In this document: positions 43,818 through 53,169 of the stretch, one piece after another
Layout: each line of letters starts with the position of its first letter
Position numbering within the stretch: the stretch's first letter is position 1
NCBI GenBank assembly: GCA_963816985.1
Contig: CAWFMF010000004.1
Span: 310,001-374,000 of the forward strand
Origin: JAIVJM01 sp963816985
GTDB taxonomy: Bacteria; Acidobacteriota; Blastocatellia; Pyrinomonadales; Pyrinomonadaceae
Length of the DNA stretch: 64,000 bases
Direction: 5' to 3'
Position numbers and translations under genes: made by a program
Notes under the pieces: generated by a model
Told to the model about the DNA's origin: nothing
The model's database searches: none
Seen by the model: only the letters and a program-made list of their open reading frames with translations

Positions 43818-44435
43818 CTACTGGGACGGATTCTGTTGCCTCAGGAGTGTCCTGAGTTTCATCCGTGCCTTGTGGAGCTGCGACTTACTCGTCCCCACCG
43901 AGCAGCCCAGCAGCCTCGCGATCTCCTCGTGCTCGTGCCCCTCCACGTCGTGCAGCACGAACACCGTCCGATACCCCGGCGGCAGACTCCCCACCGCCTT
44001 GTCCAAAGCGATCCTGTCCACCACCGGCATCCGCTGCGGGTCTTCCGTCCCCCTCACTATCTGGACGGGCGCCTCGCCGTCTTCCGTCGTCTGTTCGAGC
44101 CGCACGCCCCGGCGCCGGAAGTGCATGAGGACTTGGTTGACGGTCAGGCGGTGGAGCCAGGTGGTGAAGGCCGACTCGCCGCGGAAGCTGCCGACCTTGC
44201 GGTGGAGCTGGATGAAGACCTCCTGGGAGAGGTCTTCGGCCTCGGCGGTGTTGGCCGTCATCCGCAGGCAGAGCGAGTAGACCCGCCGGCTGTGACGCGC
44301 GTAGAGTTCCTCGAAGGCCAGCATCTCGCCCGCCGCCGCTCGCTGCGTCAGCTCGTAGTCCGAAGCTTTCCCTTTGTCGGTCTCGGTTGCCGTCACGTGT
44401 CCGAACGTCCGGGCAAGCAGAAGGTCACCAATCAT
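43818..44435 (-). CDS. ECF RNA polymerase sigma factor
   Basis: 205 residues. Region 2 is FEELYARHSRRVYSLCLRMT followed by AEDLSQEVFIQLHRKVGSF, which recognises the -10 element; region 4 is GYRTVFVLHDVEGHEHEEIA with RLLGCSVGTSKSQLHKAR, which recognises the -35. The start ATG 44435 follows GGAAGAGG. It heads a cluster with a zf-HC2 anti-sigma gene and two DUF4097 genes, which suggests an envelope-related regulon. The 380-bp gap to the right (44436-44817) contains its promoter region and a long G+C-rich hairpin. Confidence 0.88.
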   Translation of the reverse strand: MIGDLLLARTFGHVTATETDKGKASDYELTQRAAAGEMLAFEELYARHSRRVYSLCLRMTANTAEAEDLSQEVFIQLHRKVGSFRGESAFTTWLHRLTVNQVLMHFRRRGVRLEQTTEDGEAPVQIVRGTEDPQRMPVVDRIALDKAVGSLPPGYRTVFVLHDVEGHEHEEIARLLGCSVGTSKSQLHKARMKLRTLLRQQNPSQ

Positions 44436-44743
44436 CGCTGCACCTCTTCCACCCTGACCGCCGACTGCGGAACGTCTCGTCTCAACCTGTTAGACCTTCG
44501 ACCCCGGCGATGAGGTTTCGCCGATGAGCATAACTCTTGGCGTATCACCGGGTTCTCAGCGGTTGTGATGCGTCGCTCGCGGCGCGTCGTTGCCCTCCCC
44601 CGCCCAAAATTTACCACCACCTGGCGCGTCCGGCACGCTCCGCGCGGACTTCGAGGCAGGTTTGTGTTACGACCGCCCCAGAGGATACGTTTATCCACCT
44701 GCGCTGACAAGCACGAAGTTAAGTCGGGGAGGCCGCTAGAGAC

Positions 44744-44790
44744 GCGCCCGCGCCCGTCCAAGGCACTCATGTCTTGACGGGCGCGGGCGC
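44744..44790 (-). terminator. G+C-rich hairpin after the lipoprotein gene
   Basis: A 15-bp perfect stem (44744-44758 with 44776-44790) and a 17-nt loop lie 28 bp beyond the stop of the minus-strand lipoprotein gene. There is no long T-run, so termination is plausible but not certain. The remaining 44436-44743 shows no further feature I can support. Confidence 0.5.
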
Positions 44791-44817
44791 GAATTTCGTT
44801 ATCTTGGAGTGACTCAC

Positions 44818-45378
44818 TTAGCCTTGCAGCCGCCAGGGCTTCGGGAAGATGCGCCACTGGCCGTTGACGTAGGCGAGCCCGTCGAAGGCCATGCCGAGGT
44901 CTTTGCCGGGCTCGACGAACTTGAAGCGGTAGAGCTTCATGCCCGGCTTGAGCTTCGCGGCCACCTGCTTGTAGCCTTCGGGGAACTCCGAAGCGCCGCC
45001 CGTCCAGCTCTTCAGCTCGTCGGTCGAGGCGGACGACAACTTCAGCTCGGTCTGACCCGCCTTCGGCGCGACGACCATCTGGCCGCCGTCCCACGCGGGC
45101 GTGTAGACGGCGTCGGCGCTCGCCGCCAGGTCAGACTCGAAGACCGCGTCGTAGTCGGCGCGCGACGGGCGCAACTGTTTCGTCAGGGCCGCGTGATCCG
45201 CGCCCGGCTTGAGGAACTCTTTGAGCAGCGCCTCGGCCCCGGCGTCCGTTCCGGGGTGCGTCGAGGCGTTGGACGACGACGCGCCGCCCCCGCACCCGAC
45301 GGCACAGACCGCCAAGACCAGCACACAGATGGACAAGAGGCGCGCGTGCGCCCGGCTTGAATCTCTACTCGGCATCAT
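44818..45378 (-). CDS. lipoprotein of unknown function
   Basis: About 186 residues from ATG 45378 (a second ATG follows directly). The lipobox is in CVLVLAVCAVGCGGG, with the Cys near residue 28. The mature part contains ALLKEFLKPGADHAALTKQL and the C-terminal KLYRFKFVEPGKDLGMAFDG with VNGQWRIFPKPWRL, which looks like a small beta-sandwich domain. I do not recognise a named family. The start overlaps the end of the isomerase gene by 14 bp, so the two are coupled. Confidence 0.7.
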   Translation of the reverse strand: MMPSRDSSRAHARLLSICVLVLAVCAVGCGGGASSSNASTHPGTDAGAEALLKEFLKPGADHAALTKQLRPSRADYDAVFESDLAASADAVYTPAWDGGQMVVAPKAGQTELKLSSASTDELKSWTGGASEFPEGYKQVAAKLKPGMKLYRFKFVEPGKDLGMAFDGLAYVNGQWRIFPKPWRLQG

Positions 45379-45970
45379 CTTCAAACGCTCCTTCGGGAGT
45401 GTGTTCGAGCGACCCGGAGGATAGCACAACTCCGCCGCCGCCCCGCGCATCGAGCCGCCGCCAGCCTTCCGACTCGACGGCGACCTTGAGCCAGAAGGTG
45501 TAGCGCGCGGGCTCCGTCCGCAGGTCTCGGCGCAGTTCGTCCATGCCGACCCAGCGCCACTCCTCGACCTCGGAAGAATCGGGCACGGGCTCGCCCGCGA
45601 ACTCGCCGACGAAGACCACGTCGTACTCGTGCTCGACGAGACCGTCGTCAAGCTCCGCCCGGTAGGTGAAGTCGAACGCCTCGCGCAGCTCGCACTCGAA
45701 GCCCATCTCCTCGCGCAGACGCCGACGGGCCGCCGCGCCGGTCTCCTCGCCCGGTCGCGGGTGGCCGCAGGCCGTGTTCGACCAGAGCCCGCCGGAGTGG
45801 TACTTCCCGCGCGCGCGACGTTGAAGCAGGAGACGCCCGCCCGTGTCGAAGACGAAGACCGAGAAGGCGCGGTGGAGCGCGCCCGACTGGTGCGCCCGCA
45901 GCTTCTCGTCCGCGCCCACCTCTCGGTTCTGCTCGTCAACGAGGATGACCTGTTCCGTCGTCTGTTCCAT
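45365..45970 (-). CDS. idi: isopentenyl-diphosphate delta-isomerase, type 1 (Nudix)
   Basis: 201 residues. The Nudix-related core is LWSNTACGHPRPGEE, with the active-site Cys, then RRRLREEMGFECEL and the later LVEHEYDVVFVG, where the catalytic Glu lies. The enzyme interconverts isopentenyl and dimethylallyl diphosphate for isoprenoid synthesis. The C-terminal 20 residues are Gly/Ser-rich and extend past the usual end, overlapping the lipoprotein start. ATG 45970 gives MEQTTEQVILVDEQNREVG, the normal opening. Whether this organism depends on it cannot be told from here. Confidence 0.87.
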   Translation of the reverse strand: MEQTTEQVILVDEQNREVGADEKLRAHQSGALHRAFSVFVFDTGGRLLLQRRARGKYHSGGLWSNTACGHPRPGEETGAAARRRLREEMGFECELREAFDFTYRAELDDGLVEHEYDVVFVGEFAGEPVPDSSEVEEWRWVGMDELRRDLRTEPARYTFWLKVAVESEGWRRLDARGGGGVVLSSGSLEHTPEGAFEDDAE

Positions 45971-46056
45971 CTTGATTTTATTGTCGGTCTAAAAACTTCG
46001 CCGGGCAAGGAGGCCGCCTCTCAACTTTTTTGACGTTGCAGCGAGAGCCGTTCGGC

Positions 46057-47634
46057 TCAGGCCCAGTAGGTGCGGTCGAGCGAGCGGTAGCCGACGGCCT
46101 CGGCGACGTGATGCGGGCGGAGGTCTTCCGCGCCTTCGAGGTCGGCGATGGTGCGGCTGACCTTGAGGATGCGGTCGTAGGCGCGGGCCGAGAGGCCGAG
46201 CCGAGCCATCGCGCTCTCAAGCATCCGCTCGCACTCCTGGTCTATCACGCAGAAGCGGCGGATGAGGCGGGGCGACATCTGCGCGTTGGAGAAGACGCCC
46301 GCGCCGCCGAAGCGCGTGCGCTGGCGCTCGCGCGCGGCGAGCACGCGCTCGCGGATGGCGGCGGAGCTTTCCGTGGGCGGCGCTTCGCCGCGCAGCTCTT
46401 TGAAGCGGACGGCGGGCACGTCTATGTGGATGTCTATGCGGTCTAAGAGCGGCGCGGAGATGCGCCCGACGTAGCGTTGAATCTGCGGCGGCGTGCAGCG
46501 ACACTCGCGCGTCGGGTCGTTCCAGAAGCCGCACGGGCACGGGTTCATCGCCGCCGCGAGCATGAAGGAGGCCGGGAAGGTCAAAGTCATCGCGGCGCGG
46601 CTGATGGTCACCTTGCGGTCTTCGAGCGGCTGGCGCAAGACTTCGAGGACGCCGCGGTCGAACTCCGGCAGTTCGTCTAAGAACAGCACGCCGTGGTGCG
46701 AGAGCGAGACTTCGCCGGGGCGCGGGACGGCACCGCCGCCGATCAGGCCCGCGTCGCTGATGGTGTGGTGCGGCGAGCGGAACGGGCGCTCCGAGACGAG
46801 CCCCGCGTGGCCCGTGAGCCCCGCCACCGAGTGAATCTTCGTCAGCTCTAACGCCGCCTCGAATTCGAGCGGAGGAAGAATAGTCGGCAGACGTTTGGCG
46901 AGCATCGTCTTGCCTGAGCCGGGCGGGCCGATGAGCAGAATGTTGTGCGAGCCTGCGCTCGCGACTTCGAGGGCACGCTTGGCCGCGAGCTGGCCGCGCA
47001 CCTCTCGGAAGTCAACGTCGTAGCGGCCTTCGGGCGCGAGCAAGTCGGAAGAGTCAACACGGACGGGCGTTGGCCGCTTCTCCGGCGAGTCGCCGCCGCG
47101 CCGGAGCGCTTCGAGCAGCTCGACCGCGCCGCGCAGAGTCGCGACCGCGTACACGTCCACGCCCTCGACCACCGCCGCCTCCTTCGCGTTCTCTTCGGGC
47201 AGAAGGAGACTGTGGAGCCCCGCCTCGCGCGCGCGGATGGCGACGGGCAGCGCGCCGCGCACGGGGCGGACGCGCCCGTCGAGCGAAAGCTCTCCGACCG
47301 AGAGCACGCCTTCCAAGCCCTCGGTCTCGCCGAGGTCGCCGTTCGCGCCGAGGATGCCGAGCGCGATGGGCAAGTCGAAGCTCGCGCCTTCTTTACGCAC
47401 GTCCGCCGGGGCGAGGTTGATGGTCGTCTTGTGGAAGGGGAAGAAGAAGGCGCTGTTGTTGATGGCCGCGCGGATGCGCTCGCGCGACTCTCGCACGGCG
47501 AGGTCGGGCAGGCCGACGATGGTCACGGACGAGGGCGAGTCGGCCTCGCCGCGCGCGGGCGTGAGGTCAACTTCGACCTCCACGAGGTCGGCGTCTATGC
47601 CGTAGACGGCAGCCGACTGGGTTCGGAAGAGCAT
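46057..47634 (-). CDS. comM: ComM/YifB-family AAA ATPase (Mg-chelatase-like)
   Basis: 525 residues from ATG 47634 (MLFRTQSAAVYGIDADLVEV), where the family conservation starts. The N-terminal Lon-like fold domain includes VTIVGLPDLAVRESRERIRA. The AAA module has Walker A LLIGPPGSGKTMLAKRL, Walker B GVLFLDELPEF, and the C-terminal part has a Cys cluster (NPCPCGFWNDPTRECRC). ComM is a helicase that helps integrate DNA during natural transformation. The gene ends 86 bp before the isomerase gene on the same strand. Confidence 0.92.
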   Translation of the reverse strand: MLFRTQSAAVYGIDADLVEVEVDLTPARGEADSPSSVTIVGLPDLAVRESRERIRAAINNSAFFFPFHKTTINLAPADVRKEGASFDLPIALGILGANGDLGETEGLEGVLSVGELSLDGRVRPVRGALPVAIRAREAGLHSLLLPEENAKEAAVVEGVDVYAVATLRGAVELLEALRRGGDSPEKRPTPVRVDSSDLLAPEGRYDVDFREVRGQLAAKRALEVASAGSHNILLIGPPGSGKTMLAKRLPTILPPLEFEAALELTKIHSVAGLTGHAGLVSERPFRSPHHTISDAGLIGGGAVPRPGEVSLSHHGVLFLDELPEFDRGVLEVLRQPLEDRKVTISRAAMTLTFPASFMLAAAMNPCPCGFWNDPTRECRCTPPQIQRYVGRISAPLLDRIDIHIDVPAVRFKELRGEAPPTESSAAIRERVLAARERQRTRFGGAGVFSNAQMSPRLIRRFCVIDQECERMLESAMARLGLSARAYDRILKVSRTIADLEGAEDLRPHHVAEAVGYRSLDRTYWA

Positions 47635-47801
47635 GGGCGTGGGACTCTCTCTCGGTGTCGAGCGTCGGCCCGCCGCACGCAAAGAGACTTCGTGTGTGTG
47701 CGTCAATGCGTGCGCGCGTGACGAGCGTGAGCCCACGGCAGGCGGAGTGAAGGCCCGCAGGCGTTTCAGGAGGGTGACGAGCTTTCTGAGAGGGTGACGG
47801 T

Positions 47802-47857
47802 AAAAATCGAGGCGGGCGCGCTTCAGGAATTTCTGCCGAAGACGCGCCCGCCCGTTT
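47802..47857 (-). terminator. intrinsic terminator, usable from both strands
   Basis: GGCGGGCGCG (47811-47820) pairs with CGCGCCCGCC (47843-47852). On the minus strand the stem is followed by a run of five T (47806-47802), and on the plus strand by GTTTTTG. It lies 50 bp past the stop of the minus-strand transglycosylase gene. Confidence 0.75.
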
Positions 47858-47906
47858 TTGTCTGCCGCATCCGAACCGTCAGGGCGGATGCGCTTGTCTC
47901 TAGTTC

Positions 47907-49664
47907 TTAACGGCGGCGCTTGGGCGCGGGGGCCGATGTGGCGGCGGGCTTGCCGCTTGACGGGACCCTCACCTGCTGGCCGCGCGTGAGCGAAGTGCTC
48001 GCGGCCATGCCGTTCAATCTCGCCACGTCCTCGACGGACGCGCCGACGCGGGCCGCGAGTTGGGCGATGGTCTCGCCGCCGTTCGCGGCGACCATCCGCA
48101 GGCTGCTGCCGATGGAAGTGCTGCTTCCACGGCCCCGCTCGTAGACCTTGGCGGTCGGCATCACGGTCTTGCCCGTGGGCACGACGATCTTGCCGCCCTT
48201 GCTCAAGTCAATCCCGCCGTTCCACTGCTGGAGCTGCGCGAGGCTCGTGCCCGTGCGCGCGGCGACCGTCTGGAGGTCTTCGCCCGCCGAGACGGGGATG
48301 ACGCGCGCGAGCTGGTTGCGGCGATCAACCGGGATGCGCTTCAAGAGTGCGACCAACTGGCTCCCGCGCTTCGGCGGGACGCGGACGTTGTAGGACTCGC
48401 CCGGCGGCGTCACGTCGCGGCGCAGTTCGGGGTTGATGCTGCGGAGGTAGTCCACGCTCGAATCCGAAAGGCTCGCGAGCAGGTGCAGGCTCGTCGAGGA
48501 CGGGACGTTCACGATGTCGTAAGCCAACGGCGACATCCTCTGCACGTTGCGGAAGCCGTACTTCTCCGGGCTCTTCGCAATCAGGATGGTCGCGAGGATG
48601 TTCGGGACGTAGTTGCGCGTCTCCTGCGCGATGTACGGGTAGATCGTCCAGAAGTCGGACGAGCCGGCGCGGCGGATGGCGCGGTCAATGTTGCCCTCGC
48701 CCGTGTTGTACGCGCCCATCGCGAGTTCCCAGTTGCCGCCGTAGCGGTTGGCGAGCCACTTCAAGTACTTGGCCGAAGCGCGCGTCGCCTTCTCGAAGCT
48801 GTTGCGCTCGTCAACGTAGGCCGTCTGCCGGAGGCCGAAGCGCGCGCCCGTGCCCGGAATGAACTGCCAGAGGCCGGAGGCCGCCGCCCAAGACTGGGCC
48901 GTCGGACGCCAAGAGCTTTCGACCTGACCGAGCCACACGATGTCTTCGGGCACGCCTTCCTCGCGGAAAATCTTGCGCGCCATCGCCGTGTACTGCCCCG
49001 AACGGCGCATGCCCGTCTCCATCGTCGCGCGGCCACGGCCCTGATAGTAGTTGATGTACTGCTGGACGAGCGGGTGCGGCCTGAACTGGAAGTCGAGCGA
49101 AGACTTGATTTCGTCTTCGAGCTTGGCGACTTCCTCGTCCGAGACGTTCGTCTCTTCGGGCGTCAGGACGAGCTTGCTCAATTCGTCCAAGGGCGAGGGC
49201 TCGAATTTCTGGTCGCTGAAGCCGACCTGCGGCGGGAGCGCGGGCGCCGTGCCCTGCTGCGCGACTTCGACGAACTGCGCGCCGCCGGTCTGCGTCGAGG
49301 GGATGCCCTGCATCGGGACTTCGACGCGGTAGACGCGCTCGACCAACTCTAAATAGAACTTGTTAAGGCGCGGGTTCGAGCGCACGTCCATGCCGGATTC
49401 GAGCACGGTGTCCACGGCCTGGTCGAACTTCTGGCGGGCCGCCTCGCGCTTGTTGTCGCGGAGGTTCAGCTCGCCCAAGCGGAACTGCTCTTCGGCGCGC
49501 GCGATGATCTGCTGGACGCGCGGGTCTTCGCGCTCGATCTCACTCGGCGTGTTGCGGAGATATGATTGCGTGGGGACTTGCGCCTGAAGCGTGAGCGAAG
49601 GAGTGATGAACGCGGCGACGAGTGCGGCGTTAGCGATTAAGCGGGGGAGGCTCGTGTTCTTCAA
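47907..49664 (-). CDS. membrane-bound/secreted lytic transglycosylase with LysM domains, MltD-like
   Basis: 585 residues. A signal peptide (LIANAALVAAFITPSLTLQA) is followed by a helical region, then an SLT domain: EGVPEDIVWLGQVESSWRP with the catalytic Glu in GQVESSW, GLWQFIPGTGARFGL and MGAYNTGEGNIDRAIRR. Two LysM peptidoglycan-binding repeats close the protein (VSAGEDLQTVAARTGTSLAQ and NGGETIAQLAARVGASVEDV). It cleaves glycan strands during wall growth. There is no lipobox, so it is probably soluble in the periplasm. The terminator at 47802-47857 follows it. Confidence 0.88.
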   Translation of the reverse strand: MKNTSLPRLIANAALVAAFITPSLTLQAQVPTQSYLRNTPSEIEREDPRVQQIIARAEEQFRLGELNLRDNKREAARQKFDQAVDTVLESGMDVRSNPRLNKFYLELVERVYRVEVPMQGIPSTQTGGAQFVEVAQQGTAPALPPQVGFSDQKFEPSPLDELSKLVLTPEETNVSDEEVAKLEDEIKSSLDFQFRPHPLVQQYINYYQGRGRATMETGMRRSGQYTAMARKIFREEGVPEDIVWLGQVESSWRPTAQSWAAASGLWQFIPGTGARFGLRQTAYVDERNSFEKATRASAKYLKWLANRYGGNWELAMGAYNTGEGNIDRAIRRAGSSDFWTIYPYIAQETRNYVPNILATILIAKSPEKYGFRNVQRMSPLAYDIVNVPSSTSLHLLASLSDSSVDYLRSINPELRRDVTPPGESYNVRVPPKRGSQLVALLKRIPVDRRNQLARVIPVSAGEDLQTVAARTGTSLAQLQQWNGGIDLSKGGKIVVPTGKTVMPTAKVYERGRGSSTSIGSSLRMVAANGGETIAQLAARVGASVEDVARLNGMAASTSLTRGQQVRVPSSGKPAATSAPAPKRRR

Positions 49665-50025
49665 TCGTTGATCTCCTTTGCGAGCTAAAGCGAATCCACG
49701 ATGGCGACCACGGGGCGGGTCGCACGAGCGGCATCCACTACGATGATTACGGGGAAGATTTTATCCCGCGTCCGAGATGGCCCTGCGCGAAAGGCTTCCC
49801 TGATAGGAAAGACGAGGGCCGCTAACCGCCCCGGAGGGTAGCACACGATTTCGCCACATGTCAAACCTATCTACTTGCAAATAAACGGCGAAGCGGCGTG
49901 ATTTTCCGGTCTTTTCCGTCTTGTCTGGGGGACACATAAGATGCCCGGCGGGGGCCTTGGGTTGCGCCGCGAGGGGGCGAAATTTCAGCCCGCAGATACG
50001 TTTAGAGGCGGTCTTCGAGCCGCGA

Positions 50026-50103
50026 AAACAGTACCGCGAGCGGTAGCGAGCGGGTTGACGTTGGCGACACTCAACCCGCTCGCTACCGCTCGCGGTACTG
50101 TTT
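50026..50103. repeat. 33-bp perfect inverted repeat with 12-nt loop downstream of lon
   Basis: Positions 50026-50058 are the exact complement of 50071-50103. The arms contain nested CGCGAGCGGTAGCGAGCGGG, itself partly palindromic. It begins 24 bp past the lon stop and may end its transcription, although no T-run is attached. The rest of the gap 49665-50025 holds the upstream region of the transglycosylase gene and nothing I can name. Confidence 0.75.
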
Positions 50104-50126
50104 GTTCCGTCAAGCCGTCTGCGCGG

Positions 50127-52580
50127 TCAGACCCTCGGCGCGGCGGCCTGCGGGAGCCGGGGCGGGCGGCTGACGGGGGCGGCGGGCGCGGGGGTCTGCT
50201 CCTTGAGCGCCTCGCGGAAAACGTCGCGGACGTTCTCGACGTAGACGAACTGCATGTCGCCGAAGACCTCCTTCGGCACCTCTTCCATGTCCCTCCGGTT
50301 CAAAGCGGGCAGGATGACCTTCGTGACGCGCGCGCGTCGCGCCGCCAAGACCTTCTCCTTGACGCCGCCGACGGGCAGGACGTTCCCGCGCAGGGTGATT
50401 TCGCCCGTCATCGCCACGTCCTTGCGGATGGGACGCTGCGAGAGCGAAGAGACCATCGCCGTCGCCAGAGTGATGCCCGCCGACGGGCCGTCCTTCGGGA
50501 TCGCGCCTTCCGGGATGTGGATGTGGAGGTCGTACTTCTCGAAGTCATCTTCGGGGATGCCGAGGTCCTTCGCGCGCGACTTGGCGTAGGAGAAGGCGGC
50601 CTGCGCCGACTCCCTCATCACGTCGCCGAGCTGGCCCGTCAGGACGAGCGTGCCCTTGCCCTTCACGCGCAGCGCCTCGATGAAAAGCACGTCGCCGCCG
50701 ACGGGCGTCCACGCGAGACCCGTCGCGACGCCGATCTGGTCTTTCTTGAGCATCTCTTCGGGGAAGATTTTCGGCGCGCCGAGGAAGTCATGAACGTTGC
50801 GCGGCGTGACGCGCACCACTTCGGTCTTCCCTTCGGCGATGCGCCGCGCGACCTTGCGGCAGATGGTTCCGATCTCGCGCTCCAACTGACGGAGGCCCGC
50901 CTCCTGCGTGTACTGGAGGACGAGCACGCGGAGGGCGTTCTTCGAGATTTGCAGATTCTTGGCGGCGATGCCGTTCTCGTCAATCTGCTTCGGGACGAGG
51001 TGGCGGCGCGCGATTTCCAGCTTCTCCTCCTCGGTGTAACCGGCGAGGCGGATGACCTCCATGCGGTCGCGCAGAGCGGGCTGGATGGTGTCGAGGACGT
51101 TGGCCGTCGTCATGAACATCACGTTCGAGAGGTCGAAGGTGACGCCGAGATAGTTGTCGCGGAACGAGTTGTTCTGCTCCGGGTCTAAGACTTCGAGCAA
51201 GGCCGACGAAGGGTCGCCCCGGAAGTCCGCGCCGACCTTATCTATCTCGTCGAGCATGACGAGCGGGTTGTTCGTCCCGGCCTGCTGCAAGGACTGTATG
51301 ACGCGGCCCGGCATCGCGCCGACGTAGGTGCGGCGGTGGCCGCGTATCTCGGCCTCGTCGTGGAGGCCGCCTAAAGAAAGACGCACGAAGCGGCGGTCGA
51401 GGGCGCGCGCGATGGAACGACCGAGCGAGGTCTTGCCGACTCCCGGCGGGCCGACGAGGCAGAGGATAGAGCCTTTCGGCTTCTCCTTGAGCTTGCGCAC
51501 GGCCAGAGCCTCGATGATGCGCTCCTTAACTTTTTCGAGCCCGTAGTGATCCTCGTCGAGAATCTTCTCGGCCTTCCCCAAGTCGAGGTTATCAACGGAA
51601 GCCTTCGACCACGGGAGGTCGGTCATGATCTCCATCCAGTTGCGCAAGGTCGCCGTCTCGGCGGCGTCCGGGTGCATCCGCTCCAACTTCTTGAGCTGCC
51701 GTATCGCCTCATCCTCGGCGTGCTTCGGCATGTCGGCGGCTTCGATCTTCTCGCGGAACTGCGCGACCTCTTCGGCCAGCTCGTTCCCCTCGCCGAGTTC
51801 GGTCTGGATGGCCTTGAGCTGCTGGCGCAGAAAGAACTCGCGCTGCGAGCGGTCAATGTCGGCGCGCGCCTGCGTGTTGATCTCCTGCTGGACGGTGAGG
51901 ACTTCAATCTCCTTGTTGAGGAGTTCGTTGACGCGGCGGAGGCGAGCCGTCGTGTCGGCGATGTCCAAGACCGACTGCGCGTCCTCGACCTTGAGTTCGA
52001 GGTTCGAGGCCGCAAGGTCGGCGAGTCTTCCGGCTTCGTCGAGGCTCGTGACAATCGCCATCACTTCGGGCGAGATGTTCTTGCCGAGGTTCGCGGCCTT
52101 CTCCATCGAGGCGCGGACGTTCCTGACCAGCGCCTCGACTTCGAGCGAGCGGTCGGGCGTCGAAGCCTCCTCCTGCAAGACGTTGATGCGCGCCTTCAGG
52201 TATTCCGGCCCGTCTTCGACCGACTCGACGCGGGCGCGCGTCAAGCCCTGCACGAGGATGCGGATGCGCCCGTCGGGCAGTTTCAGCATCCGCATGATGA
52301 CGGCCACCGTCCCCGTCACGTAGAGGTCGTCGCCGCCGGGCTCCTCCTTGTCGAGGTCTTTCTGCGAGACGAGGAAGATCATCCGGTTCTCGCCGAGCGC
52401 CGCGTCCACCGCGCGGATAGACTTCTCGCGCGAGACGAAGAGCGGCACGATCATGAACGGGTAAATGACGATGTCGCGCAAGGGGAGGACGGGCAGAACC
52501 TCAGGGACCTGCAACTGCTGGTCGCCGCCTGAGCTGTCCGCCGTCTCTAAAGTCTCTGTGATGTTTGAAATTGAAGGCAT
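50127..52580 (-). CDS. lon: ATP-dependent protease Lon
   Basis: 817 residues from ATG 52580 (MPSISNITETLETADSSGGD); the frame runs upstream to 52682 but that part is not conserved-looking. The N-terminal substrate domain starts VLPVLPLRDIVIYPFMIVPL. The AAA module has Walker A GPPGVGKTSLGRS and Walker B PLVMLDEIDKVG. The protease domain has the catalytic Ser in KDGPSAGITLA and Lys in LPVGGVKEKVLAA. Lon degrades damaged and regulatory proteins in the cytoplasm. It lies 112 bp after the Hsp20 gene on the same strand, so the two may respond together to protein stress. The C-terminus ends in a Pro/Ala-rich tail. Confidence 0.95.
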   Translation of the reverse strand: MPSISNITETLETADSSGGDQQLQVPEVLPVLPLRDIVIYPFMIVPLFVSREKSIRAVDAALGENRMIFLVSQKDLDKEEPGGDDLYVTGTVAVIMRMLKLPDGRIRILVQGLTRARVESVEDGPEYLKARINVLQEEASTPDRSLEVEALVRNVRASMEKAANLGKNISPEVMAIVTSLDEAGRLADLAASNLELKVEDAQSVLDIADTTARLRRVNELLNKEIEVLTVQQEINTQARADIDRSQREFFLRQQLKAIQTELGEGNELAEEVAQFREKIEAADMPKHAEDEAIRQLKKLERMHPDAAETATLRNWMEIMTDLPWSKASVDNLDLGKAEKILDEDHYGLEKVKERIIEALAVRKLKEKPKGSILCLVGPPGVGKTSLGRSIARALDRRFVRLSLGGLHDEAEIRGHRRTYVGAMPGRVIQSLQQAGTNNPLVMLDEIDKVGADFRGDPSSALLEVLDPEQNNSFRDNYLGVTFDLSNVMFMTTANVLDTIQPALRDRMEVIRLAGYTEEEKLEIARRHLVPKQIDENGIAAKNLQISKNALRVLVLQYTQEAGLRQLEREIGTICRKVARRIAEGKTEVVRVTPRNVHDFLGAPKIFPEEMLKKDQIGVATGLAWTPVGGDVLFIEALRVKGKGTLVLTGQLGDVMRESAQAAFSYAKSRAKDLGIPEDDFEKYDLHIHIPEGAIPKDGPSAGITLATAMVSSLSQRPIRKDVAMTGEITLRGNVLPVGGVKEKVLAARRARVTKVILPALNRRDMEEVPKEVFGDMQFVYVENVRDVFREALKEQTPAPAAPVSRPPRLPQAAAPRV

Positions 52581-52692
52581 ATGATTTCCGTGACAAGTAA
52601 ACCGTAACGAGTGACAGGATAAAGACCGCGAACTATGAACCGCGCCGGATGACTGAAGTTTTCTTCTCCTGTCACCTGTCACCCGTCACGAT

Positions 52693-53166
52693 TTACGGCT
52701 TTCCCTCCGTGCCCGTCACCTCAATCCTGAACTCCGTGCCGCGCCGGTCTTCGAGTTTCGGGAGGCGGACGGTGAGCACGCCGTTTTTGAGTTCGGCGGT
52801 CGCCCCGTCGGCGCGGACGGGCCAGCGCAGCGGGACGGTTCGCTTGAAGTGTCCGTAACTCCTCTCTGAACATAGATGCGAGATGACGCCGCGCGGTGCG
52901 CTCTTGCGCTTCCGGCCTGAGACTCTCAGGTGCTCGTTCGTCAAAGTCACCTCGACCGACTCGGCGCGCACGCCCGGCAACTCCATCTCGATGGTGACGC
53001 CCGCGGGCGACTCGCTCAAGTCCACGGGCGGGAGCCACGCGCCCGGCGCGTCGAGCGCCTCCATCTCGGAGGCCTCCTGCAACGCCGCGAGCAGCCTGTC
53101 CACGCGCGCCCGCAAACGCTCCAACTCGCCGCGCTCAAGGATTGTGGCGTGCACCACTTTACGCAT
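52693..53166 (-). CDS. small heat shock protein, Hsp20 family
   Basis: 157 residues with an alpha-crystallin domain: PPVDLSESPAGVTIEMELPG, VEVTLTNEHLRVSGRKRK and ATAELKNGVLTVRLPKLEDR (the A-x-x-x-n-GVL motif). It binds unfolding proteins without ATP and hands them to other chaperones. The N-terminal 45 residues are a short coiled-coil-like helix. It starts 3 bp after nrdR and precedes lon, so nrdR-hsp20-lon may be one transcript. I see no CIRCE-type operator. Confidence 0.88.
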   Translation of the reverse strand: MRKVVHATILERGELERLRARVDRLLAALQEASEMEALDAPGAWLPPVDLSESPAGVTIEMELPGVRAESVEVTLTNEHLRVSGRKRKSAPRGVISHLCSERSYGHFKRTVPLRWPVRADGATAELKNGVLTVRLPKLEDRRGTEFRIEVTGTEGKP

Positions 53167-53169
53167 AAC